Below are positions 12,707 through 12,844 of a stretch of DNA of 12,844 nt, one piece after another (position 1 is the first letter of the stretch; every line of letters begins with the position of its first letter). The translations under genes were made by a program, and so were the position numbers. Location: positions 1 through 12,844 of the forward strand of contig UQTI01000078.1 in the NCBI GenBank assembly GCA_900543975.1, given 5' to 3'. Source of the DNA: an uncultured Prevotella sp. GTDB lineage: Bacteria > Bacteroidota > Bacteroidia > Bacteroidales > Bacteroidaceae. A model generated the notes under the pieces. It made no database searches. It worked only from the letters and a program-made list of their open reading frames with translations, and was not told the origin of the DNA.

Positions 12707-12811
12707 GCGATAATGCCGCCCTAACTATATAAAAACAGGTAGTTAGGGCGGTAGTATCGCTTATAAGTCCGCCCCAACTATATAAAAATAGGTAGTTAGG
12801 GCGGTGGTATC
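12707..12811. promoter_or_regulatory. Two 36-bp hairpin repeats at 53-bp spacing
   Basis: Unit one (12716-12751) has a perfect 12-bp stem, CCGCCCTAACTA with TAGTTAGGGCGG, around a 12-nt loop, extended by GCGATA (12707-12712) with TATCGC (12755-12760). Unit two (12769-12804) has the same sequence with a T-to-C change in the left stem and a C-to-T change in the loop; similarity continues to GTATC at 12811. There is no T-tract, so they do not look like terminators. They sit upstream of a promoter element, and a regulatory role is inferred. Confidence 0.65.
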
Positions 12812-12835
12812 CTTGCAGAATTCATTTTTTTTATT

Positions 12836-12843
12836 TATCTTTG
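12836..12843 (+). promoter_or_regulatory. -7 element TATCTTTG pointing out of the window
   Basis: TATCTTTGC is the last sequence in the window and is identical to the element ahead of the ATPase gene. It implies a plus-strand gene starting just beyond the right edge. Confidence 0.6.
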
Positions 12844-12844
12844 C

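Noticed and set aside
12707..12804. Hairpins considered as intrinsic terminators
   Set aside because: No T-tract follows on either strand, and no gene ends nearby.

Overview
The window reads as chromosomal DNA of a Bacteroidales bacterium, most likely Prevotella or a close relative. The grounds are: repeated TAnnTTTG (Bacteroidetes-type -7) promoter elements; mostly absent Shine-Dalgarno sites; a BspA-type leucine-rich-repeat surface protein with the C-terminal region usual in these bacteria; a small MKKYIKP-type peptide gene; and a carboxypeptidase-regulatory-domain TonB-dependent receptor with an EVVVKG-type TonB box. The genus rests on recognition of families, not on a database search.

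Layout. Positions 1-1008 hold the 3' part of a BspA-like LRR surface protein. Positions 981-1250 are repeat-rich (two direct repeats, a 7-bp tandem repeat, two hairpins) and lead into a 53-aa peptide gene at 1251-1412. Positions 1413-2269 have no convincing gene but carry dense palindromic repeats, ending in four copies of a 15-bp palindrome spaced exactly 32 bp apart just before a promoter. That promoter leads to an AAA+ ATPase gene (2270-3442). Downstream of the ATPase come further copies of the same palindrome and of a GACAATAG-type inverted repeat, then a decayed fragment of the polyamine-transporter ATPase gene potA (minus strand, about 3782-3940). Next is the lrgA-lrgB pair (4247-5319, plus strand), preceded by two related dyads and followed by a strong hairpin terminator.

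Positions 10741-5553 form a three-gene minus-strand operon. Transcription order is a secreted metallophosphoesterase, a TonB-dependent outer-membrane receptor, and a surface beta-helix lipoprotein. The layout suggests the lipoprotein and receptor capture and import something that the phosphoesterase helps to process, plausibly a phosphorylated compound; the substrate is inferred, not shown. The operon has a long leader made largely of AAGC-type repeats. Behind it, also on the minus strand, is a threonine-aldolase-family gene (12144-11101). A MITE-like element of about 198 bp with 23-bp perfect terminal inverted repeats lies between that gene and its likely promoter.

The last 480 bases contain no convincing gene. 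They end in two 36-bp hairpins spaced 53 bp apart, followed by a promoter element that points out of the window. The most unusual aspects are the two palindrome arrays with near-integral helical spacing upstream of TAnnTTTG promoters, the ATPase gene bracketed by two shared repeat families, the MITE in the aldolase leader, and the phosphoesterase-receptor-lipoprotein operon.
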